53,917 bases of DNA from Candidatus Bathyarchaeota archaeon (GCA_026394315.1 JAPKYM010000212.1:1-53917); one strand, 5' to 3'. Positions 34,580 to 43,536 are shown, counted from the first letter of the stretch. Numbers and translations: made by a program. Notes: generated from the sequence alone by a model not told the origin.

Positions 34580-34846
34580 ATGCCGGTCCCCACATTCCAT
34601 CCTAAAGCCTACTTGATTACTAGAAGGAATGTGACTAGGGGTCTTCGTGCACGCACCAAAATACTAGAGCTCATTGAAAAGAAGTCAGTTCAGACGGGTA
34701 GAATAGCTAAGGAGACAGGCTTGTCGTATAGGTCAGTGGGATACCACATCAAGGTACTGAGAAAAGAGAAGATCATGGAGCCTACCAGTGGAAGGAGACC
34801 TCTGACTTGGAGATTGACGTCACTAGGTCAACAACGTTTAGCATAA
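34580..34846 (+). CDS. ArsR-like winged-helix protein following polC
   Basis: The 88-residue protein is a minimal winged helix: TKILELIEKKSVQTGRIAKE (helices 1-2), TGLSYRSVGYHIKVLRKEK (recognition helix) and a wing with RRPLTWRLT. The basic N-terminus (ITRRNVTRGLRART) could contact DNA backbone. It starts 14 bp after the polC stop on the same strand and is probably co-transcribed. No ligand or metal site is visible, so it may be a constitutive DNA binder rather than a sensor. Confidence 0.78.
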   Translation: MPVPTFHPKAYLITRRNVTRGLRARTKILELIEKKSVQTGRIAKETGLSYRSVGYHIKVLRKEKIMEPTSGRRPLTWRLTSLGQQRLA

Positions 34847-34879
34847 AAACAGACACTTTTGAATAGAATTATATTTAAA

Positions 34880-34896
34880 CGAAAAATATTTTTTCG
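34880..34896. terminator. T-rich near-palindrome between convergent genes
   Basis: The sequence CGAAAAATATTTTTTCG is a palindrome apart from one base and lies in an AT-rich gap between the wHTH gene and the convergent C45 peptidase gene. On both strands it offers a run of T, so it could end transcription from both sides. Confidence 0.4.
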
Positions 34897-35002
34897 AAAG
34901 ACTTTACCTATAATAGCGTCAACTATCCGAACAGAAAACTGCTCATAACTTCAATCTTAAGAATTAATTTTTAACATGAAACAGTTAACCACAAGTTGGC
35001 GC

Positions 35003-36091
35003 CTAAAGTCTCACAGGCACCAGCTTGTATTTTTCTTTGCAAGGGTTGCCCTCAGTCATGTAGAACCTGCCCTCATCTAGCTTCATGACAACAGACGTTA
35101 TCGTTTCAAATTGGTCATCAGCGTGAAGTCTTGGATCTGGGTGTCTGCATATCGAGTTCGGGTAATCGAAGTGATCGCTTGATGCAGATCGTATGGCATT
35201 GAGGCTCAGTCTCTTCTTGTTCATCAATAGCCTCCGTAGTCTATTCCACCTTATAGGGGAATCCGTAAAGACAGTCTTGCCAAGATCCTTGAGGTTCAGG
35301 CTGTTGGAGAGGAAGTTGTTTGAATGAGTTATGAGCCCATCCTCAGCATGCAGGATGGCAACGTCATTTGGGGAGACCTCAACGTCTATAGCTTCGCCTC
35401 CAGAGTGGGCAATCATGTAGTTTATTGAGGCTGATCTCTTCGCTCTTGCTACAGCATGAATTGCGTCTCTAATAGTCTTGGAGTTCAGTATCTTGCGTGC
35501 TACAACAGAGACAAGCGGTACGCCTGGGCTAACCCGGTCCTTGTCGGAGAGTAGCGCATTAATGCAAACACCAAGACCGGCAGAGTTGAGGCCTTTATGT
35601 GCCACAGTTCCAGCCTCTGAATGCGTTAGAATGTCGGGTTTTCCATCGCTCTGTTTTATATGGAGGAGTACACAGGTCTCCCTGAACTTACTTCTGAAGT
35701 CCCAGTTCTCCCCTAGGATCACTCCATTAGATGAAGAAGCATCTGGGGTAGCTGCAAAGGAGGTGCATTCGCGGTCAAGCCTAGCCGAAAGAGGTGTTAT
35801 GGCTAATTCGTACCTAGAATTTATCGCCACTATTTCCTCAGTCGATCTTTTGGCTCCAGCTGCTATTCCTTCTATTTCCTCCATTATTTCGTTGTCATAT
35901 TGCTGTATGATTGGGATCCAGTTTAATGCGTCTGTCTTCACTTTGTTCCAGTCAAGGTTTGCGAATCTTTGGAATTGGCTTTGATATGTTTCCACATTCT
36001 TCCAGATCAAGTCTTTTGCTAGTGAGCCGTACTGGAAGCCTCTTTCCTTTGGGCTCCCTTCAACTGTAATGATCCTCGTTCTTAGCGTCAA
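35003..36091 (-). CDS. C45-family (penicillin acyltransferase-like) Ntn hydrolase
   Basis: The 362-residue protein resembles the acyl-CoA:6-aminopenicillanate acyltransferase/C45 family. These self-cleave before a Cys that becomes the N-terminal nucleophile. The candidate nucleophile is Cys in DRECTSFAATPDAS (about residue 107), preceded by AINSRYEL and followed by GENWDF, HSEAGTVAHKGLNSAGLGVCINAL and HSNNFLS. The first 100 residues (GSPKERGFQYGSLAKDL, EEIEGIAAGAKRSTEEIVAINSR) fit the propeptide. Likely substrates are amides of fatty or aromatic acids. It is a single gene on the minus strand. Confidence 0.82.
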   Translation of the reverse strand: MTLRTRIITVEGSPKERGFQYGSLAKDLIWKNVETYQSQFQRFANLDWNKVKTDALNWIPIIQQYDNEIMEEIEGIAAGAKRSTEEIVAINSRYELAITPLSARLDRECTSFAATPDASSSNGVILGENWDFRSKFRETCVLLHIKQSDGKPDILTHSEAGTVAHKGLNSAGLGVCINALLSDKDRVSPGVPLVSVVARKILNSKTIRDAIHAVARAKRSASINYMIAHSGGEAIDVEVSPNDVAILHAEDGLITHSNNFLSNSLNLKDLGKTVFTDSPIRWNRLRRLLMNKKRLSLNAIRSASSDHFDYPNSICRHPDPRLHADDQFETITSVVMKLDEGRFYMTEGNPCKEKYKLVPVRL

Positions 36092-36217
36092 CTCTTGGCG
36101 CCACCCCTTCTGTCACTGATTTGTTTCAGCTATCCTAGGTCAAGGCTACGTTAAGCTATCGGTTTGGGCATTTGATGATCTAGGTTTAAAAGGCTCCGAA
36201 ACGCAGCCTGTATTGGA

Positions 36218-36406
36218 GTGGTTTTGAGTTTGAGCGGGCGCGAAAAGAAGAGGCGCCATGAAGCACCCATGCCTGCTGCTAGTGCAGGTCTGTTACGTTT
36301 CTTCGAAGAAGAGACAGCGGGCATAAAGTTGGGGCCGGAAATAATCATAATGTTGGCCATAGGTCTGATAGCTGTAAGTCTAGTAGCCTACGTCTCGTTC
36401 AAGTGA
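36218..36406 (+). CDS. secG: Preprotein translocase subunit Sec61-beta
   Basis: This product of at most 62 residues has the archaeal Sec61-beta signature: basic cytosolic start (GREKKRRHEA), PMPAASAGLLRFFEEETAGIKLGPE, and one C-terminal membrane helix (IIIMLAIGLIAVSLVAYVSF). It is the small peripheral subunit of the SecYEG channel. Possible starts are GTG 36218 or the TTG codons at 36224 and 36230. A TTTAAAAG box at about 36183-36190 is a plausible TATA element. It converges with the MBL nuclease gene 8 bp away. Confidence 0.92.
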   Translation: MVLSLSGREKKRRHEAPMPAASAGLLRFFEEETAGIKLGPEIIIMLAIGLIAVSLVAYVSFK

Positions 36407-36414
36407 AGCTTATT

Positions 36415-37413
36415 CTAACGGAAATGATGCAGAGTCTTTTGCGCCAGCATCGGTAGAGGGCGACTCTGGATACCAAGCTTCCTTCTGATCTGACTAGCTA
36501 GAACGTCAGTATATCCTGTGAAGCCGTATACTGTCTTGGCTTTAGAATCCTTAACGAATTGAAGGAGCTGGCGGTAATCGGCGTGACTGCTCAAAGGGAA
36601 AGCGGCAGCTCTTTTGGGACTCATCTTTAGGGCCCAACCAGTTGTAACGGCTTTCACATACTTTCTAGAATCGGATAAGAAATAGGGTCGAGTTGCTATC
36701 AAGACAGAGTTACCATTGTTTGGTTCTTCAGCAGCAACCGTTCTGGAACACATCTTAAGGCCATTGTTCGAGTATACCGCATTAACTCCCGCGATCTTTT
36801 GATCAGTGATTACGTCTAACTTGGTATAGACGTTGAACAGTTTCACGAGTTCCTGAGCTTTTCCTGCACCATAGGCTTGAAATGTTGGTGCCAGACCCTG
36901 CTTGATCTGATCCAAAGCCCAACTGACGATTTTCGCGTATGTCTGCTCTCTCTCTGGGAAGATATAGGATGGTTCACCATATGTTGCCTCTACAACAAGA
37001 GTGTCACATTCTGCTCTCTCAGCTCTTGTAGTTGTTAGGGTATCCAAGCAGTTTATGTCTCCGGTGTACAAGATTGTTGTATTCGGTAAAGTCACCAAGA
37101 ACTGTGTTGATCCTAGCATATGCCCTGCGTTTAGAGGTGTGATTTCAGCATCTCCAAGTCTTATGGGGCAGTGTAACTTTACATCGTGGAAGTTGACTAC
37201 GACTTTTCCGTGAATGCTCTCGAAGATCTCTCTTGTCTCAATAGTCGAGTATTTCTTCAGTCTACTTCTGAATCCAGCAGAATGATCTGCATGAGCATGA
37301 GAAATGAAGACCGAAGAGTCTCGTGCTAGGCCATGCATTGAATCGGGATCAAAGACTAGATTGTTCTCCCGAGTCCTTATTACGAAGCCTGCGCACCAGC
37401 CTAGTTCAGCCAT
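36415..37413 (-). CDS. Metallo-beta-lactamase-fold nuclease, beta-CASP-like
   Basis: The 332-residue protein has MBL motifs in order: Asp FDPDS, the metal site ISHAHADHSAGF, LNAGHMLGSTQF, LYTGDINCLDT, VVEATYG, and a late PLSSHADYRQL. This combination is typical of the mRNA 3'-processing exonuclease/SNM1-like group (COG1236-type). No KH domains are present, unlike archaeal aCPSF1. Likely activity is RNA or DNA exonuclease with two zinc ions. It starts 166 bp upstream of the divergent alba gene. Confidence 0.82.
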   Translation of the reverse strand: MAELGWCAGFVIRTRENNLVFDPDSMHGLARDSSVFISHAHADHSAGFRSRLKKYSTIETREIFESIHGKVVVNFHDVKLHCPIRLGDAEITPLNAGHMLGSTQFLVTLPNTTILYTGDINCLDTLTTTRAERAECDTLVVEATYGEPSYIFPEREQTYAKIVSWALDQIKQGLAPTFQAYGAGKAQELVKLFNVYTKLDVITDQKIAGVNAVYSNNGLKMCSRTVAAEEPNNGNSVLIATRPYFLSDSRKYVKAVTTGWALKMSPKRAAAFPLSSHADYRQLLQFVKDSKAKTVYGFTGYTDVLASQIRRKLGIQSRPLPMLAQKTLHHFR

Positions 37414-37579
37414 GGCCAGCAGCGTCCCAATTAGGTCCCCATCTAATCAGCAGCTTCCATTTATCCTCTTTTGGCATTTCTTTACTGACCTATGTTCATG
37501 TGCTTGTTGCAGGAAACTTAATCTTGTTAGGTTTCTTCCATACTATACAGTGCGTTGAAGCTCCGTTGGATCTACAGCC

Positions 37580-37888
37580 ATGATCTCATACCAGGGTAAT
37601 ATGGTTCGAATAGGCAGGAAGCCAGTAATCAGTTACGTTGTCGCCTGTGTTACCTTGTTCAATTCAGGAAAGGAGGAGGTCATGGTGAGAGCAAGAGGAA
37701 GATCGATTCCTAAGGCGGTTGAGACTGTTGGAATGCTCAAGAAATCCTTTTTCAAGGGGCTCAGCATCAGATCGATTAATATCGGGTCTGAAGATATCAA
37801 GCGTCTCAATGGTCGCGGGGCGAGCATCTCAACGATTGAGATAACTTTAGCCAGAAAAGAAGTCACAGCTCCAAAAGTGACTCTATAA
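37580..37888 (+). CDS. albA: Alba chromatin/RNA-binding protein
   Basis: The 102-residue protein is a standard Alba: NMVRIGRKPVISYVVACVTLFNSG, then EVMVRARGRSIPKAVETV and INIGSEDIKRLNGRGASISTIEITLAR. The Lys in RIGRKP corresponds to the acetylatable lysine in Sulfolobus Alba that lowers DNA affinity. The deacetylase-family gene at 7.9 kb is a possible functional partner. The start is ATG 37580, although ATG 37601 is close to the start of the fold. It is monocistronic with a good gap on both sides. Confidence 0.94.
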   Translation: MISYQGNMVRIGRKPVISYVVACVTLFNSGKEEVMVRARGRSIPKAVETVGMLKKSFFKGLSIRSINIGSEDIKRLNGRGASISTIEITLARKEVTAPKVTL

Positions 37889-37926
37889 CCCAATCAATTA
37901 TATTCGTCCCGCACTCTTAAGTAATT

Positions 37927-39258
37927 ATGAGTCACCCCAAGATTGTGGTCACTCCCCCAGGACCTAAAGCTATCAAACTACTGCAAAGTAGCGAGGCACA
38001 CTTATCTCCTTCACTTCACACAATTTATCCTCTTGTTATAGCTTCGGGTAGAGACTGCATAATCGTGGATATCGACGGCAACGAGTATCTTGACTTCAAT
38101 TCTGGAATGTCTTGCCTAAACGTTGGGCATTGCCATCCTACGGTTGTGAAATCCGTAAAGGACCAACTGGAAAAATTCACTCATCAATCACAAACAATCT
38201 CAAACTATGAGGTTATGGTTGAGCTTGCTCGAGAGATCTGCAATATTACTCCTGGAGAATTCGAGAAGAAAGTATTCTTCAGTAATTCTGGAACTGAGGC
38301 TGTAGAAGCTGCGATCAAAGTTGTCCGCTGGCATTTCAGAAGGACGGGTCTCTTGGCCTACACAAATGCTTCACATGGCGAAACCTTTGGGTCTATGAGT
38401 CTATCAGCTAATCAACTGGTTCAGAAAAGGCATCTTGCACCCTTCATGCCCAGTGTAGTTCACGTTCCTTATCCCTATTGCTACAGATGTCCATTCAGTC
38501 TTTCTCTGCCTACTTGTAGCTACGCATGTGTTGACTTTATTCGTGAGTATGTTCTGAGGAGGGTTATCGCGCCAGACGATGTTGCCGCAATATTCTTTGA
38601 GCCTATACAAACAGAGGGATGCATAATTCCGCCACCAGAGTATTTCGGTAGACTCAAACGAATCATGGATGACTTTGAAATTGCAGTGGTAGATGATGAG
38701 GCTGAGACCGGAATAGGGCGCACTGGAAGATGGTTCGGCATAGAGCACTGGCAAGTGACCCCTGATGTTGTTTGTGCTGCAGGCGGAATCGCTGCGGGTC
38801 TGCCACTTGGAGTAACCTTATGCAGAAGTGAAGTCATGGACTGGGAGCCAGGGACTCATAACAGTATTTTCGGCGGTAATCCGCTGAGTTGTGCAGCTGC
38901 CTTAGCTGTCCTCAAGGTAATCTCTGGCGGCAATCTTGTTGAAAACGCTGCCAGACAGGGCAACTACATCTTGAAGAGACTCAAGGAGATGATGGAGGAG
39001 TTTGAACTGATCGGAGACGTAAGAGGTCGAGGATTGATGGTTGGTATAGAATTGGTTAAGGATCAAAAAACTAAGACTCCAGCTACAAAAGAGGCAAAGG
39101 ACATAGTGCTGAAAGCCTTCAAACGTGGAGTTGCTCTGAGGATGTCTGAATCCACAATTATGCTGACTCCTCCTCTGACGATAACTCGTGATTTCATTGA
39201 TTCAGGATTAGATATTCTTGAGGGAGCGATGAAGGAATTCAGCAGTGAGTCCAGATAG
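37927..39258 (+). CDS. Class III aminotransferase-fold protein lacking the PLP lysine
   Basis: The 443-residue protein has the complete class III aminotransferase (GABA/ornithine type) outline: YLDFNSGMSCLNVGHCHP, FFSNSGTEAVEAAIKVV, YTNASHGETFGSMSLSA, FFEPIQTEGCIIPPPEY, GIGRTGRWFGIEH and NSIFGGNPLSCAAALAVL. Asp257 (VVDDE), which contacts the PLP ring nitrogen, is kept. The Schiff-base lysine, normally in LAKGIASGLPLG, is glycine 286 here (AAGGIAAGLPLG; codon 38782-38784), and the usual DEVQ is DEAE. It therefore probably does not act as a normal transaminase. Cys pairs at 185-201 (YCYRCPF, TCSYAC) resemble those in some archaeal homologues. A CBS protein follows by 55 bp. Confidence 0.88.
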   Translation: MSHPKIVVTPPGPKAIKLLQSSEAHLSPSLHTIYPLVIASGRDCIIVDIDGNEYLDFNSGMSCLNVGHCHPTVVKSVKDQLEKFTHQSQTISNYEVMVELAREICNITPGEFEKKVFFSNSGTEAVEAAIKVVRWHFRRTGLLAYTNASHGETFGSMSLSANQLVQKRHLAPFMPSVVHVPYPYCYRCPFSLSLPTCSYACVDFIREYVLRRVIAPDDVAAIFFEPIQTEGCIIPPPEYFGRLKRIMDDFEIAVVDDEAETGIGRTGRWFGIEHWQVTPDVVCAAGGIAAGLPLGVTLCRSEVMDWEPGTHNSIFGGNPLSCAAALAVLKVISGGNLVENAARQGNYILKRLKEMMEEFELIGDVRGRGLMVGIELVKDQKTKTPATKEAKDIVLKAFKRGVALRMSESTIMLTPPLTITRDFIDSGLDILEGAMKEFSSESR

Positions 39259-39313
39259 CATTGATCAGAGTTTTAAGTCGAAGTAATCTAGACTATCTTG
39301 GTGATTTGGCCAG

Positions 39314-39700
39314 ATGAAGGATTGTCTTGCCAAGGACATTATGATAAAGAATGTCTACACGATAAAGGTTGGCAGTAAAGTCGCTTTGGCCAGATTGAAT
39401 ATGATGAGGCATGGTGTAGGAGGATTACCCGTCCTCGACGAAAAGGGCACTGTGCTGGGAATGATCACTCAAAGAGACGTTGATCTAGCTGGTTCCGACG
39501 TGTCTCATCTTCCAGTCGAAGATCTCATGACTACAAAGTTGCTTAAGGGAAATGAGGGAACAACTCTGAAGGAGATTGTTGACCTAATGGTCAAGACTGG
39601 AATACAAAGAATTCCCATAGTCAATGATGAAGGACAGCTCTTAGGGCTAGTGACACAGACATCGGTAATAAAGCATGCATTAGCGCATGGTCTGTTATAA
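39314..39700 (+). CDS. Two-CBS-domain protein
   Basis: The 128-residue protein consists of a CBS pair. The first has AKDIMIKNVYTIKVGSKVALARLNMMRHGVGGLPV ... GMITQRDVDLAG and the second has VEDLMTTKLLKGNEGTTLKEIV ... GIQRIPIVNDEGQLLGLVTQTSVI. CBS pairs sense adenine nucleotides or S-adenosylmethionine, or serve as regulatory modules. No catalytic or DNA-binding domain is attached. It follows the aminotransferase-fold gene by 55 bp on the same strand and precedes an Ig-like protein gene, so it could regulate either neighbour. Confidence 0.9.
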   Translation: MKDCLAKDIMIKNVYTIKVGSKVALARLNMMRHGVGGLPVLDEKGTVLGMITQRDVDLAGSDVSHLPVEDLMTTKLLKGNEGTTLKEIVDLMVKTGIQRIPIVNDEGQLLGLVTQTSVIKHALAHGLL

Positions 39701-39784
39701 TGTCAAATTATGACTCTTGGTTCTTAAGGGATGAATGCTTTTATCTTATGAATCAGAAAGATAGTTTCTTCGGTTGAGGATGAC

Positions 39785-40153
39785 ATGACGAGTGAAATCT
39801 CTGGAAATAAAGCGAGTGCTGCGCCTCAAGCAAATAGATTGATGTTGTTCTTTGCGGAAAATATGAAGCTCCTTCAAGAAGCACCAATAATTGTTAGAGC
39901 TTTAACAGACGAGGGAACAGTGGATCCGACAAGAGATGACGTTGTAGAAGTCTCAATAAATCAAGAAAGTCGAACCGCATTCAAGAATGGAGAGAAAACC
40001 CTAAGGATACAGCTTACAAACGGCGAAGGTTCAGCAGACATTAAAACAGGAACTGCGATGGAGACAGTCATATTCAAAGCGAGTTGGATTTCAGGAAAAT
40101 CGCCACTCCAAAATGTCCTTACAAACATACTAGTCGGTGGATTACTCATCTAG
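39785..40153 (+). CDS. Ig-like small protein, copy 1 of 3
   Basis: The 122-residue protein has no signal or obvious membrane helix at the N-terminus, although the C-terminus is hydrophobic. Its core (VRALTDEGTVDPTRDDVVEVS, then LRIQLTNGEGSADIKTG and VIFKASWISGKSPL) matches the pattern D-x-(T/S)-R-(N/D)-D ... L-x-N-G-x-A ... A-(S/T)-W of two other proteins in this window, at 44472-44933 and 51560-51913. The pattern looks like an Ig-like/invasin-type beta-sandwich. Function is unknown. It lies upstream of the Mo-hydroxylase operon, separated by its promoter. Confidence 0.7.
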   Translation: MTSEISGNKASAAPQANRLMLFFAENMKLLQEAPIIVRALTDEGTVDPTRDDVVEVSINQESRTAFKNGEKTLRIQLTNGEGSADIKTGTAMETVIFKASWISGKSPLQNVLTNILVGGLLI

Positions 40154-40228
40154 AACATCGTTTCTACTATGAATTTTAATTGACTCCAAGGCGCTCGCGA
40201 TCTCCACGAGTCTTTTGTGATTGCTTCA

Positions 40229-40407
40229 AGTAGTACTACTGGTTAGGGCGCACTACATTGATCAGGGATATTTGAGGTAAGCATTCTAGCTTACATATTG
40301 ACTTAAGGTAGGCGTGTGTGTAAGCTAGTAGTACCGTAAGAATCGGAATATTACGGCAACCGTTATATCCGCTGTAGATCAGACTTCTTGGTGCCACTAA
40401 ATGGTAA
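40229..40407 (+). promoter_or_regulatory. Mo-hydroxylase operon promoter module, copy 1
   Basis: Four elements in order are AGTAGTACTACT (40229-40240), GTAAG-N8-CTTAC (40277-40294), ATTACGGCAACCGTTATAT (40350-40368) and GCCACTAAATGGTAA (40393-40407). The third ends in a TATA-like GTTATAT, and the fourth would sit near the transcription start. The same elements in the same order, with identical 43-bp spacing of the last two, lie at the right edge of the window. Confidence 0.65.
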
Positions 40408-40437
40408 CACTAGATGGTAAAATTGGAGAAAAATAAA

Positions 40438-41112
40438 ATGAGTGAGGAAAAGAAAGAGGAGAAGAAAGAGGAAAAGTCCGTAGTATCAAGAAGGGCTTTC
40501 ATCGGAGGCACAATCGCAGGACTAGTCGTCGGTGCTGCTGCAGCATATGGCGCAACTACAATGATGCCAGCAGGACCAAAGCCACCAGTTGGTGCACCAA
40601 AGGAAGCTATCAGAGGGAAATTCATCTCACTTACAGTGAACGGTAAAGCAACGTCGTTGTGGGTTGATGCGCGCTGGAGTCTAGCGAACACTCTCAGAAA
40701 CTCACAAGGTCTCAGAGGAACCGTAAAGGGATGTGACTACGGAGAATGCGGATCTTGCACAGTTATTGTTGACGGTAGAGCAATGCCTTCATGTATGGTC
40801 TTAGCTATCGATGCTGACGGAAGGACTATTCAGACTATTGAAGGAGTGTCTGAGGGCGGAAAGCTCAGTGCCCTTCAAGAGACAATGATAAAGCATAGAG
40901 CCTTCCAATGTGGATTCTGCGGACCAGGTTTCATAATGAGTGCGAAAGCATTACTCGACAAGAAATCTAGGCCGACAGAGGACGAAATAAGAGAAGCTCT
41001 CTCAGGCAATGTCTGTAGATGCACAGGGTATCACAGAATAGTTGAGTCTTTGCTGATCGTAACAGGACAGAAGCAACCCTTGGAGAGGATATCATCCGGG
41101 GCGATTGCATAG
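40438..41112 (+). CDS. Molybdenum hydroxylase small [2Fe-2S] subunit with Tat signal
   Basis: The protein of about 224 residues starts MSEEKKEEKKEE at ATG 40438, nine bases after a GGAG; ATG 40414 is the upstream alternative. A twin-arginine signal SRRAFIGGTIAGLVVGAAAAY follows, so the complex is probably exported folded by Tat. The mature part is the two-cluster ferredoxin subunit of xanthine-dehydrogenase-type enzymes. The plant-type cluster is GCDYGECGSCTV ... PSC, and the second cluster is CGFCGPG ... GNVCRCTGYHRI. It passes electrons from the Mo site to FAD. The large and medium subunits follow immediately. It is the first gene of the operon behind a repeated promoter module. Confidence 0.93.
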   Translation: MSEEKKEEKKEEKSVVSRRAFIGGTIAGLVVGAAAAYGATTMMPAGPKPPVGAPKEAIRGKFISLTVNGKATSLWVDARWSLANTLRNSQGLRGTVKGCDYGECGSCTVIVDGRAMPSCMVLAIDADGRTIQTIEGVSEGGKLSALQETMIKHRAFQCGFCGPGFIMSAKALLDKKSRPTEDEIREALSGNVCRCTGYHRIVESLLIVTGQKQPLERISSGAIA

Positions 41113-41124
41113 GAGGAGAGAAAT

Positions 41125-43521
41125 TTGGGTAAGAGATTTGTTGGAGACTTAACGCAATTCAAAGATAAGATGGCCCAGTACGGTTACAGCGGATTAAGGT
41201 ACTTTGGGCAGAGAGTCGATGACGTTAACGGTCCAGGAATAGTAACAGGAACCATTGGATGGACTTTCAACGTAAGCCTGCCAGGGATGCTTGTTGGTAA
41301 ACTCAAAAGGAACCCCTACGGCCACGCGAAGATAACTAGCATAGACACAAGCAAGGCCGAGAGGATATCAGGCGTAGTCTTTGTTGGAACAGCCAAACAT
41401 CCGATGTTTGCAGGAAAGTTGATGTTCGGTGACGAACCAGTTCTATGTGATAAGGAAGTCTGGTCGAACAATGATCCAGTAGCTATTGTAGCTGCAGAAA
41501 CACTTGAGGCAGCTGAGGATGCCCTTGACGCCATAGATGTCAAGTATGAAGAACTGCCAGTTGAGATGGATCCCGAAGCAGCCGCAAGTCCAAGTCCCTC
41601 AGTAGTCCAGAAGTCCCCACCTCCAAACAAGCAAGGAAGACCTAACTGCTTCACCTATGTTCCGCTGATTTACGGGGATCTCGACAAGGAGATGGCTGCC
41701 TCAGATGTCACCGTCGAAATGAATCCTGAGTTGCCACCAGATCCACATGGAACACCAGCACCAATGTCAGCCGTAGCAGTATGGAACGGCGACGGCTCAA
41801 TAAGCGTCTGGGATGATGTACAGAACATCCACGCAGTTCCGTGGCCAACAGTAGCAGGAATGGTTGGTCTAGCCCAAGAGATGGTTCACTTCCATGGTCC
41901 AGAGGTTTGTGCAGGAGGATTCGGTGGCAAGAACGCAGGCATAGCAGGTGTATACGCTGCAATGCTTACCATAATAACCCACAGACCCGCCAGAGTGCTC
42001 TATGACAGAACTGAAGGCCTACTCCATGTAAGCAGACCAAACTGGAAGTGGAAGATCAAGATAGGAGCCAAGAAAGATGGAACCCTAACTGCCATACAGG
42101 CCACAGCCTACATAGGAGGCCCATACGGCAGATTCCTAGGAGGATTACTAGAGAGAGCAAGAAACGGAATCACAGGCAGCTACAGGTGGAAAGCCGTAAA
42201 GTATGACGGCTACGCCTCATACACAAACGCCCAGAACACACTCTCATACAGAGGATACAGCTCCCCAGAAACATGCTACGCAGTTGAACTGGCCATAGAC
42301 GAGCTGGCTAAGAAACTTGGAATGGATAACCTCGATTTACGTCTGAAGAACTACCTGAACGAAGGCGAAAGAAATGCGATGAACGAGATCTTCCGCAGCA
42401 TGGGAGAGCCAGGCGTTGCAAAGAAGATAAGAGAATTCATGGATGCTTGGGGACCCAAACCATCAGTGCCGGATCCATGGGTAGTTGGAAGAGGCTTCTC
42501 TGGCGGCAACAAATACACGCAAGGGACCATGATAACGAACACTGCTCATCTGAAGTTCAAAGGCAACGGAACAGTCGAGATAATAACTGACAGCATGGAC
42601 CTCGGAACTGGACTGAACACAGTCTGGAGACAGTTTGTAGCGGAAGGCCTTAACATCCCAATCGAGAAGACAGTCAAGCTAGAGGTTAATACAGACTACG
42701 CACCTTTCACAACCTGCTCATACTCGAGTATGGCAACATTCCACGGTGGATACGCCCTAGTAAACGCCACGATGAATGCTAAGAAGCTACTATTCGCTAA
42801 CGCAGCTCCAATACTCAAAGCTAAACCTGAAGACCTCGAGACCAAAGATGGGAAGATTATGGTCAAAGGAAAGCCAGAAGGCGCAATACCATGGTCACAA
42901 GCATTCCCAGCAATACCAGGACAACCAGGACCAGCTGAAGAGTTGATGGTGAGTGGAGGGATATACGCACCAGACGACTACCAAGGACCTGGCAAGATGG
43001 ATCCAGCTACAAGCCAATGCTTAGGCCCATACTTCAGATCTGTACTGTTCCACAGCCACCAAGCCAACGCAGCGGAAGTATTTGTCAACAAAGAGACTGG
43101 CGAAGTTCGAGTAAACAAGTGGGCAGGAGGATGCGACTTGATACCAGCAAACCCAACAAACGTTGAAGGACAACTTGAAGGAGGATCCTTGGTCATGGGT
43201 CTTGGAACCACACTAACAGAAGCAAGATGGCAAGACAAGGGAATGTACCTCGGCAAATCATATCTTGACTGGAAGATCCCGACAGTAATGGACATTCCAA
43301 AGGTTGACAATGTAGACACAGCCCTAGTTCCAGTATGGGGTGAAGCTCACGGAGACAACCCCAGAATAGACGCACCATTCGGAGCCAAAGGAACAGCCGA
43401 AGGAGTTCAAGCGCCAACAGCACCATGCATAGCTAATGCAGTCGCGGATGCTATCGGTGTGCGGTTGACAACAATACCATTCACGCCTGACGTGATACTG
43501 AAGGCGTTGGGGAAGGCATAA
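41125..43521 (+). CDS. Molybdenum hydroxylase large molybdopterin subunit
   Basis: The 798-residue protein is the catalytic subunit of the xanthine oxidase family. Motifs include DVNGPGIVTGTIGWT, VVFVGTAKHP, AAETLEAAEDALDAIDVKYEELP, GGFGGKNAG, LSYRGYSSPETCYAVEL, DLGTGLNTVWRQ, and GAKGTAEGVQAPTA near the end with the likely active-site glutamate (usual GxGEPP). The CODH-specific CSFR loop is absent, so it is not a CO dehydrogenase; it is closer to hydroxybenzoyl-CoA reductase or aldehyde/isoquinoline-type enzymes. TTG 41125 follows GGAGGAGAG. The codons are rich in AGA and C-ending forms, which suggests high expression. It would ride out of the cell with the Tat-tagged small subunit. Confidence 0.92.
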   Translation: MGKRFVGDLTQFKDKMAQYGYSGLRYFGQRVDDVNGPGIVTGTIGWTFNVSLPGMLVGKLKRNPYGHAKITSIDTSKAERISGVVFVGTAKHPMFAGKLMFGDEPVLCDKEVWSNNDPVAIVAAETLEAAEDALDAIDVKYEELPVEMDPEAAASPSPSVVQKSPPPNKQGRPNCFTYVPLIYGDLDKEMAASDVTVEMNPELPPDPHGTPAPMSAVAVWNGDGSISVWDDVQNIHAVPWPTVAGMVGLAQEMVHFHGPEVCAGGFGGKNAGIAGVYAAMLTIITHRPARVLYDRTEGLLHVSRPNWKWKIKIGAKKDGTLTAIQATAYIGGPYGRFLGGLLERARNGITGSYRWKAVKYDGYASYTNAQNTLSYRGYSSPETCYAVELAIDELAKKLGMDNLDLRLKNYLNEGERNAMNEIFRSMGEPGVAKKIREFMDAWGPKPSVPDPWVVGRGFSGGNKYTQGTMITNTAHLKFKGNGTVEIITDSMDLGTGLNTVWRQFVAEGLNIPIEKTVKLEVNTDYAPFTTCSYSSMATFHGGYALVNATMNAKKLLFANAAPILKAKPEDLETKDGKIMVKGKPEGAIPWSQAFPAIPGQPGPAEELMVSGGIYAPDDYQGPGKMDPATSQCLGPYFRSVLFHSHQANAAEVFVNKETGEVRVNKWAGGCDLIPANPTNVEGQLEGGSLVMGLGTTLTEARWQDKGMYLGKSYLDWKIPTVMDIPKVDNVDTALVPVWGEAHGDNPRIDAPFGAKGTAEGVQAPTAPCIANAVADAIGVRLTTIPFTPDVILKALGKA

Positions 43522-43536
43522 GGAGGTAGAAGGAAG

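Noticed and set aside
41125..43521. Carbon monoxide dehydrogenase (CoxL)
   Set aside because: The CSFR active-site loop of form I CODH is absent; the equivalent segment reads YRGYSSPETCY.
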